Shown: positions 34,772 through 45,690 of the stretch, one piece after another
Layout of the letters: the number at the start of each line of letters is the position of its first letter
How positions within the stretch are numbered: the first letter of the stretch is position 1
Source of the DNA: Ephydatia muelleri
Taxonomy: Eukaryota; Porifera; Demospongiae; Spongillida; Spongillidae
DNA: 64,000 nt
NCBI GenBank assembly: GCA_013339895.1
Contig: JABACO010000017.1
Coordinates: 8,417,850 to 8,481,849 of the forward strand
Direction: 5' to 3'
Notes under the pieces: generated by a model
The model's input: the letters and a program-made list of their open reading frames with translations, nothing else
Database searches by the model: none
Told to the model about the DNA's origin: nothing
Made by a program: the position numbers and the translations under genes

Positions 34772-37283
34772 TTAATAATAGTCTACCATAAGGAGATAGC
34801 TACACTTTTCCCATTCAAAAATATCCATGGCAACCTTCTGCCATGGCAAGGTAGGTAAAGGTGTTGTCAACAAAGGTTCTGCTCTTTGTATCTGCTCTTT
34901 ACAACATGTTGGGCACCGCTGCACTAGCTCTTCTATATGTTTTGACAATCCTGGCCACCAAACGGACTGACGGGCTCTTTCTCTGCATTTAGTTATGCCC
35001 TGATGTCCTTCATGGATCTTCTTCAACATTTCGGGCCTCATGGATTCTAGAATAACTATTCTCGCTCCCCTCATCAACAAACCCTTCACAACTGTGAGCT
35101 CTGCAGACACATGAGAATAAGCTCTTACTGGTCCTGGCAGCTTTTTCTTTTCAGGCCATCCGTTCAAGCAGTACCTAGCGACTTGTTTGATTACCGCATC
35201 CACCTCCTGCTGCCTTCGAATCCGTTGGATACCCTTCTCTGACTTGGGGTGATACTCCATCGTGAAATCTATAAATGCATTTGTTGCCTTCTGTAGTAGC
35301 AAATCATCTGCAGTAGGCTCTGAGACTGGAGATCGAGACAATGCATCTGCAATTGCTAAATCCTTGCCTGCTACGTGGGAAATTGTGAATGAGTACCGCA
35401 TCAGACGCAGTCGAAAACGTTGAACCCGTATCGGCAGTTCATCCAAGTTCTTATTACTGAAGAGTGGTACTAAAGGCTTGTGATCTGTCTGAAGATGAAA
35501 TTGCAAGCCGATCAAATAGTCAGAGAATCGTTCACATGCCCACGTCAAAGCTAGAGCTTCCTTTTCAATTTGTGCGTATCTTTTCTCTGTAGGCGTCATG
35601 GCTCTAGACACATATGCTATAGGACGCAACTCGCCTTTCAGCTGCTTCTGCAACAACACCGCACCAAGTCCAAAGGACGAGGCGTCTGCAGAAACTATTG
35701 TCTCCCGAACTGGATCAAAGAAAGCCAACAGAGGTCTTGAACTCAAGGCTTCTTTTACTTCTTGAAAGGCCTTCTTTTGTGCCTCTCCCCAAATCCACAT
35801 ATTTTTCTTTGACAGTAGATCTCGCAGAGGCTGTGTTCTCTCTGCAACGTTGGGTGAAAATTTACTTAGCTGATTGACCATGCCGAGAAACCTACGAACA
35901 TCTCCTATGTTTGTTGGTTCTGGAACTTGTCGAATCGCACTAACTTTAGCAGGATCCGGCCTGATTCCCTCACTATCAATAACCTGACCCAGAAATTTTA
36001 CTTCAGGTAAGGAAAAGAAACACTTCTCTTTATTTAGGGTGAGACCAGAACGTTGGATTCTCCGAAGAACTTCGTTTAGACGACTGTCATGTTCTTCTTG
36101 AGTCTTGCCATGAACCAGAATATCATCCATCATGCACAGCACTCCCTCTACACCTGAGAGAATTGAGAGCATCCGTTTTTGAAAATGCTCTGGGGCTGAT
36201 GTGATGCCGAATGGAAGCCGATGAAAACAGAACCGCCCAAATGGTGTGATGAATGTTGTGAGTAAAGCAGATTCTGGTGATAATGGGATCTGCCAGAATC
36301 CACTGTTAGCGTCGAGCTTAGAAAACACCTTTGCACCTGTTAACTGGGCCAATACTTGTTCCACAACAGGAAGTGGGTGTGGCTCTCTACAGACACTTTC
36401 GTTTAGTCTAGACAAATCCACACAAATTCGCACAGAGCCATTAGCTTTTTGAGCTACCACCATCCCGGCACACCATTCTGTGGGTTCCTTGACAGGAGAG
36501 ATCACCCCCAATTGCACCATCCTCTCCAGTTCTGCTTTAACTCTCGGCAGGAGTGGTATGGCAACTCGCCTAGGTGTCATCAAAGCAAAGGGGCAAGCTC
36601 CTTCTCTGAGCCGAATCGTGTATTCTCCCTTCAACTTCCCCAGTCCCTTGAACAGGTTAGGGTACTGTAAGGGTATCTGATCCCCTGTGAGGCCAATGCT
36701 AGCAACTCGTGTAATCAGACCCAAGGACTCTATTGCAGGTCTGCCAAGTAATGGCGTATGCAGCCCTGGCACCACGTACACTTCCTCAACAACAGTAGCA
36801 TTCCTGTACGCCAGGGTAGCTTTAAGACACCCTCTTACCGGCAACTCCTGGTTATTAGGACCATGCAGTCGTTTTTGAGCTGGGTAAAGTTTTGTTTTCT
36901 CCCTCTGGCGGCGAAGCACACCCATTGGTATAACTGTCACATCAGCAACTGTATCCAGCTTGAAGGTGACAGGTTGTCCATTGAGTTGCAAAGTCACCAA
37001 CCAAGAATCATTTCTCCCTGCCCTATGGTTAGCAAGGTCACGTATATACACTGCATCCAATGCTTCTGAATTGTCCGAAAACACCTCCTTCACTCTTGTA
37101 GATGACCTACACACAGCCTGAAAATGCCCAAGTTTGCCACATTTATTGCAGGTTGCATTTCTTGCTGGACAATTACTGCGATCGTGTTGGAACCCTTTCC
37201 CACAATTTGGGCATTTACTTTGTGTTCCATGTGTTGACTGAGTTGACTTCCGTATTGCCGGTTGTGGTCCTTTTGTACGTAAG

Positions 37284-37349
<66 letters not shown>

Positions 37350-37981
37350 CTACCAGGAGAGACTGCATCAATATTGGCAGGCTGGGGTTGAGACTGACCA
37401 CATCGAATTATAGCCTGCTGTTTCTTTACACTTTCCGCCTGCCGAGATTGTGCTACTGCTTTCTCTAAGGTAAGGTTAGGGTCCATCTGCAATTTTTCTG
37501 ACAGTTGTGAATCCCGTATACCCACCACAATTCTGTCTCTAATCATTTCTCCTTGAAGCACCTTATAATCGCAATATTCAGCCAGCCGGTAAAGATCCGT
37601 TATAAAAGCATCCACAGTTTCCCCATCTTCTTGTCTCCTTTGATTAAACTTCGCTCTTTCAAATATAACGTTTCTCCGAGGGACAAAATGAGACTCAAAT
37701 TTGCCCTTTACGACACTGTACTTTTTTGAATCGTCCGCAGATAGACCGAATGACCGTAGGATATCATCCGCTTCGTCGCCCATGCAATAAATGAGATTGC
37801 TCACTTGTGTCTCCTCTTCTTTCGTGTCCAGCCCCGACACCTGGCGAAATCGCTCGAAGCGACGAATCCACTTTGGCCATTCCTCGGGATGCATGAAGCT
37901 AAAGTTTTCCGGTGGAGTCACCTGAAAAGTCGCCATTCCTTTGTTGTAGGTAGGAGTACGGCGTCCAAACCAGCACGACAA
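34772..37981 (-). CDS. Gag-Pol polyprotein (gag, protease, RT, RNase H, N-terminal integrase)
   Basis: 1069 codons. M16 (MATFQVTPPENFSF) is a likelier start than M1. Gag occupies about residues 20-190, with a 21-Gln run at 212-232 (CTG repeat on the + strand) and zinc knuckles near 257-291, the second a canonical CX2CX4HX4C (CNKCGKLGHFQAVC). The protease has LDTVADVTVIP at about 342, where retroviral-type proteases carry D-S/T-G; here the Gly is Val. Reverse transcriptase has LDANSGFWQI and CMMDDILVHG (about 616-625); RNase H has VSADASSFGLGAVL (about 763) and TDHKPLV. The HHCC zinc finger of integrase (HEGHQG ... CPTCCK) is near the end. Translation stops at TAA 34774-34772, just after the first integrase Asp. 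Confidence 0.95.
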
Positions 37982-38003
37982 AAAAATGAACGACGGGTAT
38001 TAA

Positions 38004-38020
38004 TCCCACTGCGGCCACCA
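38004..38020 (-). promoter_or_regulatory. Primer-binding site
   Basis: TGGTGGCCGCAGTGGGA immediately inside the 5' LTR on the minus strand. It begins TGG, as tRNA 3'-CCA complements do. The tRNA species was not identified. Confidence 0.75.
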
Positions 38021-38161
38021 TGTAGCGTTGTACCAGATTATGCACAAACCATATGTTGAATCACGCAGCTCATAACATCCCTACACAACCTATACACGAA
38101 CTCCAATAAGACCCCCCCACCACCCAGCGCATGCGCATACATGTCCCAGTCTACTACTACA
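38021..38161 (-). repeat. 5' LTR (141 bp)
   Basis: Begins TGTAGTAGTAG and ends GTACAACGCTACA on the minus strand. It is 9 bp longer than the 3' LTR. The element's promoter should lie here. Confidence 0.9.
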
Positions 38162-38719
38162 ACCATGAGGGCAGAGAAGGGTGACCATGAGTACAGAGAA
38201 GGGTGACCATGAGTGCAGAGAAGGTGACCATGAGTGCAGAGAAAGGTGACCATGAGTGCAGAGAAGGTGACCATGAGTGCAGAGAAGGGTGACCATGAGT
38301 GCAGAGAAGCGTGACCATGAGTGCAGAGAAGGTGACCATGAGTGCAGAGAAAGGTGACCATGAGTGCAGAGAAGGTGACCATGAGTGCAGAGAAGGGTGA
38401 CCATGAGTGCAGAGAAGCGTGACCATGGGTGCAGAGAAGGGTGACCATGAGTGCAGAGGTGACCATGAGTGCAGAGAAGGGTGACCATGAGTGCAGAGAA
38501 AGGTGGCCATGAGTGCAGAGAAGGGTGACCATGAGTGCAGAGAAGGTGACCATGATTACAGACAAAGAGGTGACCATGAGTGCAGAGAAAGGTGACCATG
38601 ACTGTAGAGAAGGTGACCATGAGTGCAGAGAAAGGTGGCCATGAGTGCGGAGAGGGGTGACCATGAGTGCAGAGGTGACCATGAGTGCAGCATGATTGCA
38701 GACAAGGGTGCAGAGGTGA
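38162..38719. repeat. 22-bp minisatellite, array 3 (continuation of array 2)
   Basis: Same units as array 2, starting exactly at the retrotransposon's right target duplication. It contains a 119-bp internal duplication (38225-38300 against 38335-38415). Confidence 0.95.
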
Positions 38720-38725
38720 CCATGA

Positions 38726-39313
38726 CAGTGCGGAGGATAACATTCCAAAATTGTCATGTCAGGCCATTACACTATTTGATCTGACATGTTATGAAATTGG
38801 TCGGACATTATTTTATATATACACAGGTCATAATTAATAGCATTGAAACACAACACATTGCATGTTCTATCGCTTAAATGATGAGTGCATGAAAGAACAA
38901 AATGGTTTTTAAGATTAAAGAATGCCATGCATAATTAGTCATTATCAACATAGTCCTCAAGAAATGTGTCCCAATCTTCAAGATTTAATGTGTATGCAGG
39001 CTCACTGACAGTTAACTGCACTATTAGTGTTGAATGTTGGTGGTGCCCTTGTATCTTAGATTGAGCGCTCTCGTTCTCCAAGGGTGAATCCGCTGCTTGC
39101 AATTTAGACGATGGACCGATCTCGCTCTCAGCTGCTCAATTCATATAACGCGCATTTATATATGCAATTAGCGCGCGTGCGCACAACTAGCGGAGCTGCA
39201 GCTGCTATCAATATTGTGCGCGGACATCATTACTGCACATGCGCAAAATCGGCCGGACAAGTTGCAAAATTGATGGGAAAATGTCCGATGTCCGACTGTT
39301 ATCCGACACACTG
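38726..39313. mobile_element. 588-bp non-autonomous TIR element inserted in the minisatellite
   Basis: The ends are inverted: CAGTGCGGAGGATAACATTC at 38726 and, read inward from 39313, CAGTGTGTCGGATAACAGTC. Both sides carry CCATGA (38720-38725 and 39314-39319), which looks like a 6-bp target duplication in a minisatellite unit. The array resumes right after it with GGGCAGAGAAGGGTGGCCATGAG. CAGTG termini recall hAT elements, whose duplications are 8 bp, so the superfamily is open. No transposase is encoded. Confidence 0.7.
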
Positions 39314-39350
39314 CCATGAGGGCAGAGAAGGGTGGCCATGAGTAGGGTAC
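39314..39350. repeat. End of the 22-bp minisatellite
   Basis: About one and a half units (CCATGAGGGCAGAGAAGGG and GGCCATGAG) after the inserted element, then unique sequence. Confidence 0.85.
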
Positions 39351-41075
39351 ATTATATAGAGATTAGGGTGGTACAATTAAGCATGGAATGACCTTACTTA
39401 GTTCAGCTAGACATCCGCCTAGTAAGCATTACTACAAACTAAAGATTTAAACACTCACCACGTGAGGACGTAAATCAGTAGACCTGTAGCAGCCAGTCAG
39501 ACCAAAAGTGATAGTCTGTGAGAATCAGGAGAGGCTAGTGGATAATTTTCCCATATACAGACAGCACAACATATCCTAACCTCCTCCCCACCCCGAACAG
39601 ACATTTGAACACCCATACACGAGCCTAGTACTTTTTACCACTATAGACCAGTCTCATTCCCCTCCTAGACATACCCAAGCCTCTCTAGACATCATCACAG
39701 GTCTATTTTACATGGTTGTAACCTCTTAGAGGCCAGTAGAGATACAGACAAAACAGCAGTCAAACCTCCAGACAGGAACAGATGAACCAGCAACCTCCAG
39801 ACTGAAGAGCGGACGTCTATTAGCAACAGGACAGGCAAATTATACATTAATAAGACTCACCAAAAAAACATTTATAACCATAGTTTCTCGCTGCATTGTA
39901 ACAAATGTGAACCACATTACCTTTTGTATCACTTGTAACTTGATAGCTAGAGAGGACCTGCAGTCAACCAGTACCAGTCTCAGCAATAAATAGTCTTCGA
40001 ACAGGAACAAAATGAAGCAGTAGCTCAAGGCGCAAACAAATGAATTGACACTCCAGACTCAACAGTAATCACCAGAAAATACAAAAGGGACAAAGTCCAT
40101 TGTCATCCTAAAGAGATCATCACAACTCACACAAGTCCCAAAACACAATACAAAACACCTTTATAACATGTGAGCACATTACACACTATCATTTCACTTC
40201 CAGCGCCTACTAGAGCTCTAGGTCTAGTCCCGACTGACGGCCCCCAATAAATATTTAATGAGTTGAAATAATAAACAACCAATTACAACAGGCGGTATAC
40301 ATACAACTGCCGCTCTCTGCTCTCTCATAAAAGCACGAAATTCTTACCGTAAAGATTTGGCCCCACGCGAGAGACTGTGGAAGGGTAGAGGAATGAGAGA
40401 GGGGAAGGGAGGGGACAGGGCTAATGGTATGTAAAGTGTCACAACATGTCATACAAAATCGCACCACACGTGAAAAACCGATATTGAATACTTAAATCTC
40501 TGAGGATGAATGGAGTCAAGGCCTGTTCACAAACTCATCCAGGGTAACTTGGCAGCTGATGGCTGAGCAAGGGCATGTACCACACCCAAACCGGACTTAC
40601 CGTTGAATCCAAGAGTGAGACCTCTCAACAAACGCTCAGTCCAGAAGAACAGACAAGCCTGTGCAAATAACAACACACAGAAAATTTCTAACTCTCCAAC
40701 TTCGTCTCCTAGAGGAACACAGCCACCTACCACAAATATATCACTCCCTGAAGTTCAAATGCGCTGCGCATGCGTACACAACGTTTTCCGAATCAGGACC
40801 GTATACAATCCGCAACGAACTGTTTACAGGTTTCTTACAGACATTTTTACACTCCCTGATACACCCCCGAATGGCAAAAGGTCCGATTTGGTCTGTAGGT
40901 TACAATCCGAATCAAACCGTATACGGACCTGACGCAGTCTGTACTACAGAGCGTAAACATGTTGTAAAGCCCTTATATGGATCCTGTTCTAAATGTACGT
41001 ACTATGTTTATAAAATGTTTTCAAATTCGTTATACAATGCAGTACACATTATAACAAAACGTTGTCACTGTCCAG
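39351..41075. other. No gene supported
   Basis: Open frames at 40603-41083 are not bounded by splice sites or supported by family motifs. The sequence is moderately AT-rich with CAGAC/AGACC words at 39600-39800. I see no repeat or RNA gene. Confidence 0.4.
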
Positions 41076-41079
41076 TCAT

Positions 41080-42211
41080 GTAACCATTTGTTCTCTTTCA
41101 ATGTTCTGAACAAATCCAGCATTGGCAGCTGGAACCACATCTGTGAACCATTGAATCTCGTCTAACAACAGAAAATATTGTCCTTGACAAGTTGTAGAGT
41201 GGACAGTCAAAAAGATGTAATAGTGGCCGTCCATCTGGTAGCACCATGGGCTCAAAACCTTGTACAAGACATGAGGTGTGTCCAGTCTCGGACTTAATGA
41301 TGCTTAGGAGCTGTCCATATTTCAACTATTGGTTAAGACTAAAGATGAGATGTTATGTGATGGATATTAAATAGCATACCTCACAGAAAGGTGGTTGCAG
41401 TTTTATGTAGTCCCCAGTATGAACCGACAACAGCTTTGAACTGCTGCACCTTGCCATCCAAAAGGCTGCTGAGGTGTAGATTCACATGAAATGGTGGATC
41501 CATGTGCAGAAGCTGCTCAATCGTTGATTCAACTCCAAGTTCAGTTATGTTTACTGTCACGAACAGGAACTGGTCGCAAACACCTGATGGCTTTAAAACA
41601 CACAGGATGTTAATGTGCATTGGGAATATATGTTAACCCCTACCATTCTTGCTGTTGCTGCAGTGTATATGGCCTTGTGGGCATTCAATTTCTTACTAGG
41701 AGTTGAATTAAGAAACCACTGGACTTCGTTGGAATTTAGTAAAGGTCATGTAGACCTTTATCACAACTGCAATAGATACACTGTTACATCACACAAGCAT
41801 AAGTTAAATATGTACAAACCTTTCCATCTGGTCGTTGTAACAACTGCCTTCACAAAGTGGAGGTGCTCAATCGCAGAGAAATGAGCAGCGATGTCTCTGC
41901 TAGAAGCCTGCTTATATTCTGAATCCGCACATAAGAGTTGAAGGATTCAGGTCTAATAGGGAATTCGAAATTTTATACACTGAGGTGCTTTATGTGTACA
42001 ACACCGAACCTCTCAGTGCAGAAGCTAGATGATGGTCTGAAGTCTTGCATGGACTGAACTAGATGTAATATGTAGTGGACCTTTTGCTTTCGCAGCATCT
42101 CAGACATGAAGTCTCTAACAGAGTGAACAAAATCTGTGGTTCCATGCTTCAGCCTTGGACAACTCGAAGAAATCACAGTATGCGATTTGAAAAACCTGAA
42201 TATTAGAAGTA
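41080..42211 (-). CDS. Multi-exon gene or gene relic, unknown family
   Basis: Four minus-strand coding segments with splice-like borders. About 41995-42198 follows ACTTCTAATATTCAG and reads KHGTTDFVHSVRDFMSEMLR then VHYILHLVQSMQDFRPSSSF. About 41828-41955 follows CCCTATTAG and reads SRDIAAHFSAIEHLHFVKAV before a GTTTGT donor, but in a frame that needs a later acceptor (near 41908) or a frameshift. About 41392-41594 follows TGTGTTTTAAAG and reads FHVNLHLSSLLDGKVQQFKA. About 41098-41325 follows TTAACCAATAG and reads YGQLLSIIKSETGHTSCLVQ then LFDCPLYNLSRTIFSVV. These blocks resemble internal parts of a multicopy sponge protein family, recalled from memory without a name. Phases do not all agree, so it is either incompletely modelled or decaying. 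Confidence 0.45.
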
Positions 42212-42304
42212 ATTATAAAGTGATTAACATGTACGATAGCGTACCTTCGCAAGAACTTGTAACTCTCCCTCTGAAAGGAATGGGTACAGGATAAATACAG
42301 CCAT

Positions 42305-42418
42305 CCTAGCTGGGCGGGAGGGGTGCCCCGCACCCTCTCCGGGGCGGCTTCGCCTCACACGCTGCCATACACTCACCTGTGCCTCCCACCGCTACCAATT
42401 CCTGGATCCGCCACTGAC
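42305..42418. mobile_element. Fragment of a CAGTGGCGGATCCAG-ended element
   Basis: On the minus strand it begins CAGTGGCGGATCCAGGAATT at 42418. Elements with this end (hAT-like MITEs) are widespread in animals. The other end, near 42305, is GC-rich (GGGCGGGAGGGGTGCCCCGC) and does not match it as an inverted repeat, so the copy is truncated. Confidence 0.5.
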
Positions 42419-43151
42419 TAGTAACCCACCACTTCAGAGCAGCGATTCGCTTCGTGCTGGTTTTGCCCCGTTGATACATGGGAGAGACTTTCGACGAACA
42501 ACTCTGGAACAACTAATGCTTGATAGATTCAAAATGGCGGTCTAGGTTACGCTTGCATAAGTCACAGTAGAACTCTAAACGAAAAGAAAAAGACACACTG
42601 TATAATATCAATACATATATACCAAACAAAAATAAACAAACCGCCACGGTTGCAGGACTTTGGCCAGCCACAAACTCGAGGTCAGCCATTGTTTCACAAA
42701 TTTTGATTCGTTTGCCCGTTCATTTATTTACGGGATTCAATAATAGTTATGAATAATGATTTCCTCGTGGTCATTTTCTATACAAATTCATTGGCGGGAT
42801 ACAGATACCACACTACAGATTGTATGCATGTGTGCTGTGTGTAGATGTTTGCCTTGTGTGTGTTGCGTGACTTCGCGCAGAAACAGTTACAGTAAGGTCG
42901 TTCGAACGCATATTTGCCTCCTCGCGGTCTCTCTCGTAGCTGCTGCCTCCTATGTATATGCGATGAGCATAGTGGAAATAATATCGTGAGGCTGCTGCAC
43001 TTACAAATATGATCTCCTTTCGGATTTTTGACTTGGCAGTCGGCAGTTAGAACTGGTACAGACTGTAAACACCTCGTAACAGAGCAGTAATCGTATTCGT
43101 TACGGTATGTTATCAGTTTGTAGCATATTGTAATTACAAGCTGTTCCTATT

Positions 43152-43900
43152 TATGGGGGGTGAACACTGCCATAATTGACACGCGCGCGTTTTTCGAATT
43201 CGGGTCGCGTCATTTCGTTACAGCTCCGTAACAGTCTCGTACTTAGGTGGAGCCATCTCGTTACAGCTCCGTAACAGTATGTTGATCAGAACATTGTGTT
43301 GCGGTCCCGTTACAGACCTGATACTGTTATTTATCATAATGTGCAATTCATTCTATTGCCTCCGTTCCGTACCAGGCCACGCAGGATTTGTTCTAATATT
43401 AAGTATCACCATGCTCAGCTTCCTTTCCTCTCGATCCGTGCGTCTTCGACAGATAGAACGGTACGTTCGTACTGTCGAAGATGCATGGTAGGGTACATGT
43501 ACATATAACTAGGCACCAATGAGAACCCGCAAGTAGCGTGTCCTTCTGTAAGACCGGCCGGTACTGTCGAAGATGCATGGTAGGGTACTATGGGGGGTGA
43601 ACACTGCCATAATTGACACGCGCGCGTTTTTCGAATTCGGGTCGCGTCATTTCGTTACAGCTCCGTAACAGTACGTATCGTAAGAACATATTGTGTTACA
43701 GACCCGACGATTGTCAATAGTTTGTCACCGTTCCGTGCCAGGCCACGGTTTTGATCTACATGTAGATGTTATTTATACGGGCGAGCTACACTCAGCTTTC
43801 TCTCTCGATCCGTGCATCTTCGACAGTAGAAACGGTGCGTCCTGACCTTAGTAACTAAGCGCTCGAGCAACAACAATGAGAAGTCTCAAGTGACGTTTCC
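43152..43900. repeat. Tandem pair of a 437-bp repeat (third copy inverted at 58798-59222)
   Basis: TATGGGGGGTGAACACTGCC then ATAATTGACACGCGCGCG starts at 43152 and again at 43589. The first copy is nearly identical, inverted, to the spacer of the palindrome at 58798-59222, including the same two 70-codon open frames. It contains several palindromes of the form GTTACAGCTCCGTAAC. The second copy is more diverged after about 43670. The open frames look fortuitous. Confidence 0.8.
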
Positions 43901-44429
43901 TCTCGACCTCTGAATGCCTGACTCGTTGTGTGATGGCAGATTTTTTTTTTGCCACTACTTTTCCGAGGTTAAAAGATTGATTGGAATTAATAGAGCACCT
44001 TTAGCAGTCACACTGTTTACTGCAACATGAGTTCCATCACAGCACACATGTATGATGGGACCTAACCATCAAGCCAGCAATCCTCCAAAGACGTCTGACG
44101 GTAGGTGTGGACCATGCCTCCCCCCACCTGCTCCACAATGTAAGTATGCTACCCTTTGTCCATTCTCAATTTTTAAGCTCCTACTGGATTGACCCTCATG
44201 CATGTAACACTATCAATACCACATGTTACTGCACATATAAATCTTGACCATTTTCATTTTTCTTAAGAGACAAGTACACATGCGTAGGAGGGGCACAGGA
44301 AGAGGAGGGAGATTGGGAACTCATGTACATTTGTGCATGTATGTGTAACTGAACATTAATAACACATGTTACTGCACATTTATGTCTTGACCCCTCCCCT
44401 ACATCTCTCCCTCTTGGTACTTGCTTTGC
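43901..44429. other. No gene seen
   Basis: No splice-bounded coding segment that I trust. Confidence 0.4.
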
Positions 44430-44660
44430 CTTCTTGACACCACCATTGCCACTCCAGTGGTACCAGGTGCTCTCTGTGAGGCTTTGCCCTCTCTTGACAC
44501 CACTATCAACACTCCAGTGGTACCAGGTGCTCCCTGTGAGGCTTTGCCCTCTTGACACCACTATCAACACTACAGTGGTACCAGGTGCTCCATGTGAGGC
44601 TTTGCCCTCTCGACACCACTATCATCACTCCAGTGGTACCAGGTGCTCCCTGTGAGGATA
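44430..44660. repeat. 65-bp tandem repeat, about 3.5 copies
   Basis: The unit includes CCAGTGGTACCAGGTGCTCC, then CTGTGAGGCTTTGCCCTCT and GACACCACTATC. On the minus strand each unit contains GGAGCACCTGGTACCACTGGA, which reads GAPGTTG and is preceded by CACAG and followed by GTG. Each unit could therefore derive from a small collagen exon with its intron edges. Confidence 0.8.
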
Positions 44661-45227
44661 ACAGACCAATTGAATTCACATTCTATAACTAACACGAATG
44701 AGTTTTTAATCCGCCAGGTAGCGAGTGTAATGGTTGGCATGGTTAGAAGAAGTGACGTCATGGAGAGCACTCTCTTGTTAAAATTGCCACATGCGTCACG
44801 TTCTCCAATTATTTTGACACTACTTAGGTTCCCGCTCTAAGTGCACATTAGGCCTAACATGTGTTAAGCTATAGTAGCCTACAGGCCTAGGTCTACCATG
44901 ATCAGGCCTAGAACTAAATTCGTATGGAATCATTGTTTTCCCTTTGTTTAGTAGGCCTAGGTAGACCTAGTCTTTTTTTTGCCTTAGCAGGCGCCCCCCT
45001 TGTCCTGGTGCCCGGGGGGGCAATGGCCCCCCCTCCCTCCTCCCACTGGGTCCGGCCAATCAATCAATCCTTTATAAGGGGAGTGGAAGGGGGTACAATA
45101 AGCATTACCAGGGATCACATCCAGCACCTGCATGCCCAAGTATAATGTACGCATGCATCATCATGCCTCCTGTACTATCTTTTTTTCAAACATGGCTACA
45201 CGTCTCCTTTTGAGGCCCATCGCTCAC

Positions 45228-45335
45228 ATGAAGTCCAGCTGCTCCATCAACCCCAAATAGTCCAGGTGCCCCTGCAGGTCCAGCCTCCTCAGTGTCTCCT
45301 ATTTCTCCAGCGGTATCTGGACTTCCTGGTGCTCC
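45228..45335 (-). pseudogene. Collagen-type Gly-X-Y exon (108 bp) with two lost glycines
   Basis: Bounded by the acceptor CTACCATCAG and the donor GTGAGC. It is exactly 108 nt (two times 54), phase 0, and starts on a Gly codon, the classic fibrillar-collagen exon architecture. Twelve triplets: GAP GSP DTA GEI GDT EEA GPA GAP GLF GVD GAA GLH. Two triplets have Asp or Glu where Gly is required, each one base from a Gly codon; such changes break a triple helix. No other clear collagen exon was found nearby except the GAPGTTG repeats at 44430-44660, so this is probably a relic. Confidence 0.65.
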
Positions 45336-45690
45336 CTGATGGTAGGTTGTGGAGTAAGTAACACATTTACATTACTAACTGACATACACACACACAAGCT
45401 AGAATAGTCACAAGCAGCTAATTGTTGTTACATATCCTCACCACAGATCAGCAGATGGCGTCTTTAAAGCTCCTTAACTCACAAAATGATCAAATACAAC
45501 TGGGAATAGATGATCAGTACCATTTAGTTAAGGCTAAATTAGAATATCCTTACCTTGAAACAAATGCTAATTGATAATTATACAGTGAAGAATACATGAA
45601 TATACGAGTCCCTTCCCTCCCAGTGACAACATTCAGAGTTATCTGCAATGAAAAAGTCATAGATTAAAATCCCCAATACAATTGCTTTGC

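Larger units (their letters stand above)
33638..38161 (-). mobile_element. Ty3/Gypsy LTR retrotransposon, nearly complete, minus orientation
   Basis: 4524 bp with LTRs at both ends and a 5-bp target duplication ACCAT (33633-33637 and 38162-38166) lying inside minisatellite units. Gene order on the minus strand is gag, protease, reverse transcriptase, RNase H, integrase, as in Gypsy. The primer-binding site (TGGTGGCCGCAGTGGGA, 38020-38004) directly follows the 5' LTR and a polypurine tract (AAAGGGGGA, 33778-33770) precedes the 3' LTR. No envelope-like frame. The LTRs are very short and differ by a 9-bp indel plus few substitutions, so the insertion is fairly young, but an in-frame stop and a changed protease motif suggest it is now defective. 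Confidence 0.95.

Noticed and set aside
43279..43508. 70-codon frames present identically at 43 kb and 59 kb
   Set aside because: Identity follows from DNA duplication; two overlapping frames are equally kept and neither has family motifs or splice sites.
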